The notes beneath the pieces were generated by a model. The model made no database searches. It was given only the letters and a program-made list of their open reading frames with translations, and was not told the origin of the DNA. The translations under genes and the position numbers were made by a program. Source: a virus. Taken from it: DNA of 52,371 bases. The stretch is taken from the IMG/VR virus record IMGVR_UViG_3300040801_001161, positions 1 through 52,371 of that record; one strand, written 5' to 3'. Shown piece after piece: positions 35,981 to 43,363 of the stretch (its first letter is position 1; each line of letters begins with the position of its first letter).

Positions 35981-36049
35981 AAGCACGTACGGGACTCGAA
36001 CCCGCAACCTCTCGGTTAAACCAAGGCTCTGCCATTGAGCTAACGTGCT
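35981..36049 (-). tRNA. Irregular tRNA, anticodon uncertain (TTA if a 7-nt loop is forced)
   Basis: The acceptor (AGCACGT with ACGTGCT), D-arm (GCTC/GAGC) and T-arm (GCGGG TTCGAGT CCCGT) are well formed. The central arm pairs CTTGG with CCGAG around only TTTAA (5 nt). Opening one pair gives GTTTAAC with U33 and A37 and anticodon TTA, which would read UAA. The tRNA is about 3 nt short in this region. It is either a defective tRNA or an ochre-reading one. No encoded CCA. Confidence 0.6.
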
Positions 36050-36074
36050 TCGCTGCCCCGTCACAGGGCGCGAC

Positions 36075-36158
36075 TTATCTGCGGGTTTCTAACCTCGCTA
36101 GCTCCATACCGATAACATAACCGATACAGAATATAAATAATAGTTTAAAAGCAATCAT
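36075..36158 (-). CDS. 27-aa membrane microprotein
   Basis: MIAFKLLFIFCIGYVIGMEL followed by a basic tail. One transmembrane helix with a positive C-terminus. Its ATG overlaps the stop of the 116-aa gene as ATGA, which supports translation. The tRNA genes follow downstream. Confidence 0.45.
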   Translation of the reverse strand: MIAFKLLFIFCIGYVIGMELARLETRR

Positions 36159-36505
36159 AATTCTTCTATCCAAGATTTAGGGTCCACCGCCGTCCAAGAG
36201 CCTGACTTATCTATCAGGTTGTTTGTGTAGTCACTCTCAGCCAACATAAGCCGATCATGTAAATCATTGGCGTCAATATCCCCGTTAAGAAATTTCTCCA
36301 AAAGCCTGACTCGCTTGGATTCGTACCTCATGGCCAAAGCAATGGAAGCAATATGAGACATGACCAGTTCTTTTGCGGTGTCATCATCTACGCCCAAGCG
36401 TTCATAGACTTCAGCGTCAAACTCTTTACCCCCATCACCAAACTCTGTCTCCAAATCCTCTGCGATAACGTCAAGCCACCGATAGTTGTAATCTAATGCA
36501 CTCAT
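36155..36505 (-). CDS. 116-aa acidic helical hypothetical protein
   Basis: Starts MSALDYNYRWLDVIAEDLET. An Asp/Glu-rich, all-helical protein without a recognised family. It joins the exported-protein gene upstream and the membrane microprotein downstream by 4-bp overlaps. Confidence 0.6.
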   Translation of the reverse strand: MSALDYNYRWLDVIAEDLETEFGDGGKEFDAEVYERLGVDDDTAKELVMSHIASIALAMRYESKRVRLLEKFLNGDIDANDLHDRLMLAESDYTNNLIDKSGSWTAVDPKSWIEEL

Positions 36506-36927
36506 TGTGTAAAAACGTATGTACCAAGGTTATGATCGAATATGGGATCAAACAAGTCCACGTCCTCACCAGAGTACTCGTAATAGACAGGACCAAATTC
36601 CCCATTTAGTCTCTGCCACTTTACAACAACAATTCTCAACTCTGGGTTCGCCTTAATGTACCAATAACTCGCATGGAGGTAATCTCCCAGAGGATCAACG
36701 CAGATAAATTTCTTGTTGACGTAGGTAAAAAACTTTTGAGCAGCCTCAGCAAAAGCAGGGTCTTTAAAGGAGAAGGTGGTATCGCAGCTCCCAAAAATAA
36801 CCTCTCCGTCATCCCACATCTCTACATGAAAATCCTCGGTAGTATAGCTAATGGTGGTATTCCAGATAGTTATGGTGTCTTGCCCAAATAGGGGCAAGGT
36901 AAGCAATATAAAAAGCAGTGTTCTCAT
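36502..36927 (-). CDS. Exported 141-aa protein
   Basis: Starts MRTLLFILLTLPLFGQDTIT, a signal peptide with a flavobacterial FGQ cleavage region. The mature protein (about 125 aa) is beta-rich, aromatic and acidic, with Cys at about residues 48 and 76. No family recognised. A phage protein directed to the host envelope could block superinfection or act in lysis, but this is inference. Confidence 0.6.
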   Translation of the reverse strand: MRTLLFILLTLPLFGQDTITIWNTTISYTTEDFHVEMWDDGEVIFGSCDTTFSFKDPAFAEAAQKFFTYVNKKFICVDPLGDYLHASYWYIKANPELRIVVVKWQRLNGEFGPVYYEYSGEDVDLFDPIFDHNLGTYVFTQ

Positions 36928-36949
36928 CGTATAGGAATTGTTTCGTTAT

Positions 36950-37117
36950 TTAATCGTCTTCATAGTGGCGCTTGACTTTACGTACCTTAATAAATCCTTT
37001 CAGCTTGGACTTCTTCTTGGCGTCATGGTAATTGTCAGACACCACAAATTTACTGTCCTGTAGCTTTCTCCCAAGCTTGTCGTACTTCTTGACTAAGAAT
37101 TTCCATAGTTTCTTCAT
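36950..37117 (-). CDS. Very basic 55-aa protein
   Basis: Starts MKKLWKFLVKKYDKLGRKLQ, with about one third Lys/Arg and an acidic end (HYEDD). Probably nucleic-acid binding. Its start is 33 bp from the divergent HNH gene, so the short gap must hold both promoters. Confidence 0.5.
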   Translation of the reverse strand: MKKLWKFLVKKYDKLGRKLQDSKFVVSDNYHDAKKKSKLKGFIKVRKVKRHYEDD

Positions 37118-37150
37118 GAACTCTTTTATTTTGATTTTCGTTATTTAATT

Positions 37151-37510
37151 ATGCCTGTCAAGGATCATTATAGTCCCTTCAGATATTACTTGCGTATCGC
37201 CCGTAAGCGTGATCCGGACCACGATCTCACCCTTCCTTTCCTTAAAGACCTGTGGGAAGAGCAACAAGGCATCTGCGTGTATTCTGGTGTAGGTTTAGTG
37301 CCTTACATTGAGTGCCAGAACCATCCCATCTACACAGCTTCTCTGGATCGTATAGACTCCTCATTAGGATACTGCCAAAACAACGTACAGTTTATATCTA
37401 TAGCTATGAACTGGATGAAGGCCAGTATGTCCGATAGCGAGGTCGTTAAACTTCTTCGCCTGATAACCGCAAACCGGATTCAGTTAGACAATATATGTCC
37501 TGATACATAG
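37151..37510 (+). CDS. Free-standing HNH endonuclease
   Basis: A 119-aa protein and the only rightward gene in the right half. The C-terminal core is ASLDRIDSSLGYCQNNVQF (about residues 62-80), the D..N part of an HNH fold seen in small phage HNH homing nucleases. An upstream WEEQQGICVYSG segment supplies a helix. These enzymes nick or cut DNA and often act as selfish genes inserted near replication genes. Here it lies within 3 kb of a DNA polymerase gene that carries an intein. Its end overlaps the leftward 63-aa gene by 65 bp. Confidence 0.65.
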   Translation: MPVKDHYSPFRYYLRIARKRDPDHDLTLPFLKDLWEEQQGICVYSGVGLVPYIECQNHPIYTASLDRIDSSLGYCQNNVQFISIAMNWMKASMSDSEVVKLLRLITANRIQLDNICPDT

Positions 37511-37637
37511 CAATCTCTTCTTCCAAACCCTCTGCACCTCCCATAGCTTCAGCCACGTCTTTAAGCTCAGACAGCTCGTTGCGTCGGGTAATGATGAGGG
37601 ACAGTAATTCAGTTGATGTAGTAGCTTGGTCTTTCAT
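37446..37637 (-). CDS. 63-aa hypothetical protein
   Basis: Starts MKDQATTSTELLSLIITRRN. Helical and acidic. It overlaps the upstream 180-aa gene by 29 bp and the opposite-strand HNH gene by 65 bp. Its Ser/Thr-rich start and long amphipathic helix make it plausible but not certain. Confidence 0.4.
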   Translation of the reverse strand: MKDQATTSTELLSLIITRRNELSELKDVAEAMGGAEGLEEEIAMYQDIYCLTESGLRLSGEEV

Positions 37638-38151
37638 GCCTTTGATTTAAGAGTGATCTGATATATTTTTCTAAGGTGGAATCTCCGTCCTTCTCTATAA
37701 AGTTGGTAGCCTTCATAGTGTAGGCCCAGTTGTCTGCCTCCTTCTCTGTAAGATATAACGCAGTAGCTTTGGTAATTAGTTCTCGCTTCTCCTTATTCTT
37801 AACCTGATATGAGAAATCGAGCCTATGCCGTTTGTTGAAAGACCTCAAATATGAGCGCATCTTTCTGTCGGCTGCTTTGTATGAGGGCCGAGGAACATAG
37901 GAGTCAAAAGCTCCGAAATCATCCAGCTTCTTCCTATCCGGCCACATTTCTATCCAGTCCTGTAGCCAGTAATCATCAACCAACGGGGCTTTCATATCTT
38001 CGGGATCGAACACATCCAACACCTCGTACTCGTCAGGGAATATCTCGGTAGATAAGTCATGTATCCTAGCTACAGCATACAGCTTCCAGTGGGGTAGCTC
38101 TTGTCGTGCCGCGAAGTCAACAAAGTCCTTGTGAAATTCTAGTGCGTCCAA
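37609..38151 (-). CDS. 180-aa hypothetical protein downstream of DNA polymerase
   Basis: Helical, charged and aromatic (LQDWIEMWPDRKKLDD; then RKMRSYLRSFNKRHRL). No recognised family. TTG start, overlapping the polymerase stop by 13 bp, so it is translationally linked to polA. Possibly a replication accessory. Confidence 0.6.
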   Translation of the reverse strand: MDALEFHKDFVDFAARQELPHWKLYAVARIHDLSTEIFPDEYEVLDVFDPEDMKAPLVDDYWLQDWIEMWPDRKKLDDFGAFDSYVPRPSYKAADRKMRSYLRSFNKRHRLDFSYQVKNKEKRELITKATALYLTEKEADNWAYTMKATNFIEKDGDSTLEKYIRSLLNQRHERPSYYIN

Positions 38152-41105
38152 TGGTCTGTGATTACGGGTTCTGCTTTAATAGTCAAGATGTCGAGGAATA
38201 AATTACCAGCTTCCTCCATACACTCTTTCAGCTTATCGGAAACCTCCTGCGCCAAATCTCTTGGACATTCGGTAATTATCTCGTCGTGTACCAAGTTACA
38301 AATCCTAACCCTATTCTGCAAATCTTTTTGTATAACCCAGTCAAAGAAATCAGAGGCCGCCTTCTTTGTCATTGATCCTGCGGTGTTTTTGGATATAACC
38401 CCCTCGCTGGAGAAGGCGTGCTTGGGGTCGTCCACCGTTAAAGTATACATAGGCTCATATACACCTGTGTATTCTACGCACTCTGCTATAAGGGGCTCGT
38501 CTGTTAAGTAAAAGTAGACATTATGATAAAAGTTACTTTCTTTATCTTTCTCTTTTTGAAATACCGTAAAACTTTTTGCCCGTATACCCAGACTAGCGGC
38601 TAGTTGCACAGCACCGGAAGCTGCGGCACAGGATGCTGTTGTTAGTCTATCTAGTTTTAATCCATCAACTTTGGCAAAATTCTTTTTATTACCGCCATCA
38701 TAGGTTCGTCCATCTGCTTCATACCATCCCTTTAGAAACTGCTCTCGCCTAATACGGTCTAATGTAAATACTATATCCGGCACTTTTTTGTACCTGCTGG
38801 TTAGTCCGGGAGTGAAGCCGAGCATTTTCCATACTCTATGTGTATCTTTTGCTGCTATATTAAACTGGAAGCAGGTCTTTCTTTTGCGACAACTGTAGCC
38901 TTCTGTCCATCCTTTAGTAGAGTTAGTGCGCCCTTTGAAATTCCACTTACGAAGCCATAACTTGAAAGATTCAATGGCTTCGTGTTCGCCGTAATTATCA
39001 TCGGTGCATCTAAAGACACACCCCCAGTATCCATTACCTCGGACATAGCCATCCCCCAGTATACGCCCTGCCCAGTACCAGTCTTCCGGGTCTAAATAGG
39101 CTACCCCAAAATCAGGATCATGCGGCCTTACCAGTTCCTCCCCCTCTATCTCGTTAATGTCGCACCATTTAGGCCATGCTGAGTCCTTAGGGGAGATGAG
39201 TAATTTGTGGCGATCATCAAATGCTATAGTTCTACCATCATTAAGATGCAAATTAACTCGTTGGGCGTATCCACGCTCTACCCTAGTAGCTGGAGCCCAG
39301 TTCTCCCCCGTCCAAACTTCCATGCCGTCTACAAAGTTGCCTATGGGTAGCCAACCTTTCTTAGTCAATACGCAGGTATCATGCGGCAAACAGCCTTGAA
39401 TTGGATAATTGAGCGCCATCTTGCGCATCTCTGACTTGGTCCTGAAATACCACTGGACTTCTTTTTTCAGCGGATCAAACTCAGGGCCTCCCAACTTCTT
39501 GTACATCCTATACCGCTGCCAGTACTCTGAATCTATCTTTTCGTCCAGCTCTTTCCACTTATCGTAGAATTTAAAATATGAACGGCGGTTAGTTATGGGG
39601 TCTATGATGATGTACCCTTTATCCAGTATCTTTCGTTCTTGCTTGTCGAAATACTTGGCAAGGTCTGGGAAGGCCGCTAGGTATCCGTCGTAAACCCTTT
39701 GACCTTCCTCTACAGATATACCCAAGTTCTTGGCTATTGTATACCCATCGCCCCCGTAAGCTATGGCAAAGTTAGCAGACTTGGCATTTTGCCTCTCGGA
39801 TGGGTGTTTCTTTTTGACCTCACTAATCTCGCAGTCCAAGTTGTAGATCAATTTAGCTACAAAAGAGTGCAGGTCGGCGGCTCCTGATTGATAGAACTCC
39901 AATAGTTTGGGCTCCTTTGATCGGTCTGCTAGGATCACAGACTCTTGGGAGGAGTAGTCGGCTACCACCATGACATTATCACCTTGAGCTTGGAAGGCAT
40001 GGCGGTACTTATCTTCTCTTGGTAGGTTTTGGATATTGGGATAGTCCCTGCCTCTTTCTCTTCTGGACTTCTCTCCTGATGATATACGGCCAGTGTTCAG
40101 GATTTGCTGAAACTTGGTATGGATTCTGCCATCATCTCTGATGTGGTCCTTCCAAGACCTGCCATAAGTGGAGGCTCGCTTCATCCAGAAACGATAGTCC
40201 ATGTACAGATCAACTAAAGGAGTTTTATCCCGTTGAGCTGCGATGACATTCTTATTGATGGATTTCTTTTCTTTACCCCCCTCGAAGATGACCACGTTAA
40301 GGCCGAGCTTTTCCATGATGGGCACTACCTGATCGGGGCTGGACCAGTTTACCAAGGCCTTTTGCTCCTTGGAAAAGAGGTCTAACTGGCGGTCAACATA
40401 TTCTGGCATATTATCCCGAACAAATTGATCGAGCCTATCCTGTGCCTCAGCTAACTTCTCATCATTCTCCCTACAGATTTCTTCCCATTCGGGCCAATGT
40501 AGGTGAATACCGCAATACTCCACATAAGCTAAAGCTCTGGTAAAATCAAACTCCAGCTTAGCGCAAAGCCCCATGTCCTGTTCAAGTATCTTAGTGGTCT
40601 GTAGGGAAAAGATTTCAGTCAAATCCCGTACATCCAATCCGGCATACTCGATACCTTCTTTAGTGAGCCCCACTTTATGTATCTCACTCTGCATGGTCTT
40701 GTCTCTCTCCAAGCCCAAGTAGCGCTTCAGGAGAGCCTTCATTGAGCGCCGGACAGTTAGACCAGTGGTGAGTACCTTCTCAGCTAGTAGAGTGTCTCTC
40801 ACTTTCTTGGGCCAGATGTTGTGCTTATACAGGAAACACAGATCGAATAAAAGGTTTTGCCCTAAAAGTGTCTTTTCCTCCAATAAATCCTTAAAAAGTT
40901 CTATAGGATAAGATGAATGATCAACCACAATTTGATGACTCCCTACCCCGAACTGATAACATATCAAGTCTTCGCTGTACCAGTCAAGTCCGGTGGTTTC
41001 TGTATCGAACTCCACCATATCCTCCTGATAAATCAGATGCTTTGCTGCCTCAATCGTCAGTGTATGTTCCCAATTCAGGTTCTGTTTCGTTACAAGATAT
41101 ATCAT
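38139..41105 (-). CDS. Family A DNA polymerase with 3'-5' exonuclease, interrupted by an intein
   Basis: 988-aa precursor, 652 aa after splicing. The exonuclease has D34/E36 (FDTETTG), D88 (NLLFDL) and Y154/D158. Polymerase motif A is D383 (VADYSSQE), motif B carries R438, K442 and Y450, and motif C is HDE at 940-942. A 336-residue intein (572-907) splits the conserved NYPIQG/TAGS block. No 5' nuclease domain is present. It is the replicative polymerase. It shares 56 bp with the upstream 81-aa gene and 13 bp with the downstream gene. The full active site depends on splicing. Confidence 0.93.
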   Translation of the reverse strand: MIYLVTKQNLNWEHTLTIEAAKHLIYQEDMVEFDTETTGLDWYSEDLICYQFGVGSHQIVVDHSSYPIELFKDLLEEKTLLGQNLLFDLCFLYKHNIWPKKVRDTLLAEKVLTTGLTVRRSMKALLKRYLGLERDKTMQSEIHKVGLTKEGIEYAGLDVRDLTEIFSLQTTKILEQDMGLCAKLEFDFTRALAYVEYCGIHLHWPEWEEICRENDEKLAEAQDRLDQFVRDNMPEYVDRQLDLFSKEQKALVNWSSPDQVVPIMEKLGLNVVIFEGGKEKKSINKNVIAAQRDKTPLVDLYMDYRFWMKRASTYGRSWKDHIRDDGRIHTKFQQILNTGRISSGEKSRRERGRDYPNIQNLPREDKYRHAFQAQGDNVMVVADYSSQESVILADRSKEPKLLEFYQSGAADLHSFVAKLIYNLDCEISEVKKKHPSERQNAKSANFAIAYGGDGYTIAKNLGISVEEGQRVYDGYLAAFPDLAKYFDKQERKILDKGYIIIDPITNRRSYFKFYDKWKELDEKIDSEYWQRYRMYKKLGGPEFDPLKKEVQWYFRTKSEMRKMALNYPIQGCLPHDTCVLTKKGWLPIGNFVDGMEVWTGENWAPATRVERGYAQRVNLHLNDGRTIAFDDRHKLLISPKDSAWPKWCDINEIEGEELVRPHDPDFGVAYLDPEDWYWAGRILGDGYVRGNGYWGCVFRCTDDNYGEHEAIESFKLWLRKWNFKGRTNSTKGWTEGYSCRKRKTCFQFNIAAKDTHRVWKMLGFTPGLTSRYKKVPDIVFTLDRIRREQFLKGWYEADGRTYDGGNKKNFAKVDGLKLDRLTTASCAAASGAVQLAASLGIRAKSFTVFQKEKDKESNFYHNVYFYLTDEPLIAECVEYTGVYEPMYTLTVDDPKHAFSSEGVISKNTAGSMTKKAASDFFDWVIQKDLQNRVRICNLVHDEIITECPRDLAQEVSDKLKECMEEAGNLFLDILTIKAEPVITDHWTH
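38385..39392 (-). mobile_element. LAGLIDADG intein in DNA polymerase A
   Basis: 1008 bp, 336 residues, inserted after G571. It starts at Cys1 (CLPHDTCVL), has a block B-like DDRHKLL (H62), two endonuclease motifs (WYWAGRILGDGYV near 105-117 and FLKGWYEADGR near 219-229), a block F TLTVDDPKHAF, and ends GVISKN before Thr+1. The penultimate residue is Lys, not the usual His. Both endonuclease motifs keep their acidic residue, so the homing enzyme may be active. Confidence 0.93.
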
Positions 41106-41295
41106 GGGCCATTTGGATTATAGCGTCATTAAAAGTTTTCTCAGAGAACCCGGAAGCAGTCAGGGCTGCCTTTAATAGGAGGATGTAATCATCTACCGTC
41201 GAGTCAGGGGGTGTTTCAAACAGTGCCCACTGTGGGTTTGGCCCGAAGGCGGGAGCGTATTTTAAGGCAAGTACGTGGTTGTGTGGTTTGATCAT
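41050..41295 (-). CDS. 81-aa hypothetical protein preceding polA
   Basis: Starts MIKPHNHVLALKYAPAFGPN and ends in an acidic tail (ETEPELGTYTDD). It overlaps polA by 56 bp. No recognised family. Likely co-translated with polymerase. Confidence 0.55.
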   Translation of the reverse strand: MIKPHNHVLALKYAPAFGPNPQWALFETPPDSTVDDYILLLKAALTASGFSEKTFNDAIIQMAHDISCNETEPELGTYTDD

Positions 41296-41297
41296 AA

Positions 41298-41390
41298 TTA
41301 TTCTTCTTCTTGTTTAAAGGCCTCCTTGAGTTCTTCCTCATTCATAACCAAAGTGTAGCCTATCCATTTATACCAATATTCAAAGGTCAT
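41298..41390 (-). CDS. 30-aa acidic microprotein
   Basis: MTFEYWYKWIGYTLVMNEEE and so on. Joined by ATGA overlap to the 49-aa gene and followed 2 bp later by the 81-aa gene. The first residues, MTFEY, also start the microprotein at 43971-44132. Confidence 0.4.
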   Translation of the reverse strand: MTFEYWYKWIGYTLVMNEEELKEAFKQEEE

Positions 41391-41536
41391 GCGTATGTTG
41401 TATTTACCCAAATCGTTTCGGTGTATGGAAAAAGCTTTATAAGATACTCTAGCTCCTCACGGGGTAACGGCCCTATTGTTATTTTGTACGGGTCTTGTTC
41501 CATGATTTCACGCCAACCGGGCAAAGACTCAATCAT
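41387..41536 (-). CDS. 49-aa microprotein
   Basis: MIESLPGWREIMEQDPYKIT and so on. Joined by ATGA to the 136-aa gene upstream and by ATGA to the 30-aa gene downstream. The two couplings are the main support. No family recognised. Confidence 0.45.
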   Translation of the reverse strand: MIESLPGWREIMEQDPYKITIGPLPREELEYLIKLFPYTETIWVNTTYA

Positions 41537-41943
41537 CCTAATCTATTTTTTATATTGGATATTCTCTGCCCCTGATCCCTGACCACCTCATTGACATGGT
41601 ATAAAAAGTCTTTGAGTCCCTCTAAGGTTTGGCCCAGTATCTCCTCTTCTTCGTAGAGTTCTTTGACATCCAGCAGGGCTGATTGCTTGGCGTTCTCAAT
41701 GGACTTCTTCTCATCCCTGTGAGATAGGAAAGCTTCGGCGTTATTCTTCTTCCTCTGGAAGCGGACTTGTGCGTATCGGTTGTGGATAGGGATTTTCATT
41801 GCCGCCAAGGTCGCTGCCTTCGCTGACAGGCTGCTCTTCATTTCCTCCAGAACCGCCACTCCCTGTGTCAGTTGGGACACCGTGTTCCACGTTATCAAAT
41901 CCTCTTTGATCTCCTCTACTATCGTCAAGTAGTCTATATCCAT
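41533..41943 (-). CDS. Coiled-coil hypothetical protein
   Basis: A 136-aa Glu/Lys-rich protein with long heptad-like helices (VAVLEEMKSSLSAKAATL; KSIENAKQSALLDVKELYEE). It overlaps the 142-aa frame upstream by 203 bp, in the +1 frame. Its sequence looks like true protein across the overlap. No family recognised. Possibly a recombination-module accessory. Confidence 0.6.
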   Translation of the reverse strand: MDIDYLTIVEEIKEDLITWNTVSQLTQGVAVLEEMKSSLSAKAATLAAMKIPIHNRYAQVRFQRKKNNAEAFLSHRDEKKSIENAKQSALLDVKELYEEEEILGQTLEGLKDFLYHVNEVVRDQGQRISNIKNRLG

Positions 41944-42169
41944 AAGTTAAAAGTAAGTTGTTAAGGGAAGCTAATACTATTTCCGAATCCTCCTCCGTAC
42001 AGTGAAAACGGATTTTCCCAAGTTTCAATTTCTCCACTCCCGGTAATTTGGCCAGTTTCTTCGACAGCCAGATTGGATCGGGACCACCCTCCCCCTTCGC
42101 TTCGTACAAGTCTACTATGTACGTATGGATAACCGGGTCTTTGGATTTCTGCTCTTCTTTCTTTGACAT
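41741..42169 (-). CDS. Small alpha/beta protein overlapping YqaJ nuclease
   Basis: 142 aa. Residues 1-80 (MSKKEEQKSKDPVIHTYIVD; LAKLPGVEKLKLGKIRF) have good alpha/beta character. The last 60 residues are Gly/Glu/Ser/Pro-rich and overlap the next gene. A TAG lies two codons before its ATG. Either the tail is disordered or the true product is shorter and formed by frameshift. Function unknown. Confidence 0.5.
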   Translation of the reverse strand: MSKKEEQKSKDPVIHTYIVDLYEAKGEGGPDPIWLSKKLAKLPGVEKLKLGKIRFHCTEEDSEIVLASLNNLLLTYGYRLLDDSRGDQRGFDNVEHGVPTDTGSGGSGGNEEQPVSEGSDLGGNENPYPQPIRTSPLPEEEE

Positions 42170-42785
42170 TATCTATCTTGTCTTTTAGCTCTACTTGTAG
42201 CAATTCCTCTGCTTGGAAGAGTTTGTCTAAGATCATCTTGATGGCTTCTTCATTGCGAGGTACTTCGAGGGTGAACCCCTTTAGTTCGGCGGGGAAGTCA
42301 GGTCTATAGGAGAAGAAGTGAGATAGCTCCAAATCCATAGCCCACAGAGTGAACTGAATCTGGTGATAATATTGGCGATGTCTCTTTCTGAGATCAGCCG
42401 CGTTACTCATCTTCATGTTCCTCCAATGCTCCCTTGCTGAATAGGGACACTTGATTTCCAAGTGAATGTCGCCTGCTTTACCGTCTGGGCTCACACCTGC
42501 GAAGTCCTCTACTGCAATGAAAAATATTTCCTCAACCTCAACAAGGTGGGTAATAGCATACCATTCCCTTGCTTCAGGTTCGTATTCATGGCCCCAGTCC
42601 ATCTGTTTGGAAGAGGCACTATAGCTTTTACCAGTGACGATCTCGATGGCTTTGTCCTCTATGTATGAAAGAGAGGTCTTGCCTATACTCTTGCCGTCCC
42701 TACTGTGTGTGCATAGATCATCCATTTTAGAGGCAGTGAATCGCCCCAGCCTTATTGCGTACCACTCTTCAGAATTCTGATTCAA
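41961..42785 (-). CDS. YqaJ-type (PD-(D/E)XK) viral recombinase exonuclease
   Basis: 274 aa, TTG start. The family core is present: EWYAIRLGRFTASKMDDL (residues 6-23), the catalytic GVSPDGKAGDIHLEIKCP with Asp and E-x-K (about 96-113), and a Tyr/Gln helix (RQYYHQIQFTLWAMDL). This 5'-3' exonuclease resects dsDNA ends and feeds an annealing protein. Its partner, an ERF-like gene, lies immediately upstream. The last 70 residues overlap the next gene and are Gly/Ser-rich, with little family character. Confidence 0.78.
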   Translation of the reverse strand: MNQNSEEWYAIRLGRFTASKMDDLCTHSRDGKSIGKTSLSYIEDKAIEIVTGKSYSASSKQMDWGHEYEPEAREWYAITHLVEVEEIFFIAVEDFAGVSPDGKAGDIHLEIKCPYSAREHWRNMKMSNAADLRKRHRQYYHQIQFTLWAMDLELSHFFSYRPDFPAELKGFTLEVPRNEEAIKMILDKLFQAEELLQVELKDKIDNVKERRAEIQRPGYPYVHSRLVRSEGGGWSRSNLAVEETGQITGSGEIETWENPFSLYGGGFGNSISFP

Positions 42786-43308
42786 AAGTCTCTCTGATTA
42801 GTTTTACCTGATCCTCGGAAAGCTCGTAGTTCTTACCTTGGAAGTAATCTATTACCTGTAGTGCGGATACCTGCTGCCCATTCTTCTTGGATTGCATGGC
42901 CTGCTTAAGCACCTGTTCCAAATCTTTGTCGTCTACCTTCAGTACGGTGTCGGGGAGTTCGCTATCCCCTTGGTCCACCATGCCCAGTAACCTGAACAGC
43001 ATACGGCGAAAGAAGTAAGAAGTCTGGGCTCCGTCTTGCTGGAAGGTGTCTTTAGGGAAGAGGCGCTTTCTGGAAGACATAGACTCTCCGCTATCCAAAT
43101 CAATCACGTCCACCACAAGTACATCATCGTCGTGGTAACCATGCACAAACAAACCGATCTTATCTGCCTCCTTGGTTAATCTGTCCCAAAAAGGCGGCAA
43201 CGATTTGAACTTGTAGCTATACTGCCTAGTCTTCACTGCGGCATCTGCCTCCAGAACAGCACCTACAACCTTCCGAAGTTTAATTATCTTTTTATATATG
43301 TCTATCAT
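42769..43308 (-). CDS. erf: ERF-family single-strand annealing protein
   Basis: 179 aa. I chose ATG 43308 because sequence before it looks noncoding. The N-terminus has a helix followed by YSYKFKSLPPFWDRLTKEAD and GLFVHGYHDDDVLV. Next come a GESMSSRKRLF strand and QQDGAQTSYFFRRMLFRLLG, the ERF-like segment that ends in a Leu-Gly motif. It anneals complementary strands made by the YqaJ nuclease encoded just downstream (17-bp overlap). A UUCG hairpin lies immediately upstream. Confidence 0.7.
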   Translation of the reverse strand: MIDIYKKIIKLRKVVGAVLEADAAVKTRQYSYKFKSLPPFWDRLTKEADKIGLFVHGYHDDDVLVVDVIDLDSGESMSSRKRLFPKDTFQQDGAQTSYFFRRMLFRLLGMVDQGDSELPDTVLKVDDKDLEQVLKQAMQSKKNGQQVSALQVIDYFQGKNYELSEDQVKLIRETFESEF

Positions 43309-43323
43309 GAGTTTTGAAATTAA

Positions 43324-43341
43324 CTCCCCCCGAAGGGGGAG
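43324..43341 (-). terminator. Stable hairpin with TTCG loop between regulator and erf
   Basis: On the minus strand CTCCCCC TTCG GGGGGAG forms a 7-bp stem with the very stable UUCG loop, then TTAATTT. It lies 16 nt before the erf ATG. It may be a partial terminator or attenuator that lowers erf/yqaJ expression, or it may block RNases. Confidence 0.55.
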
Positions 43342-43363
43342 CTGCTTAAAGGGATATGAATGC

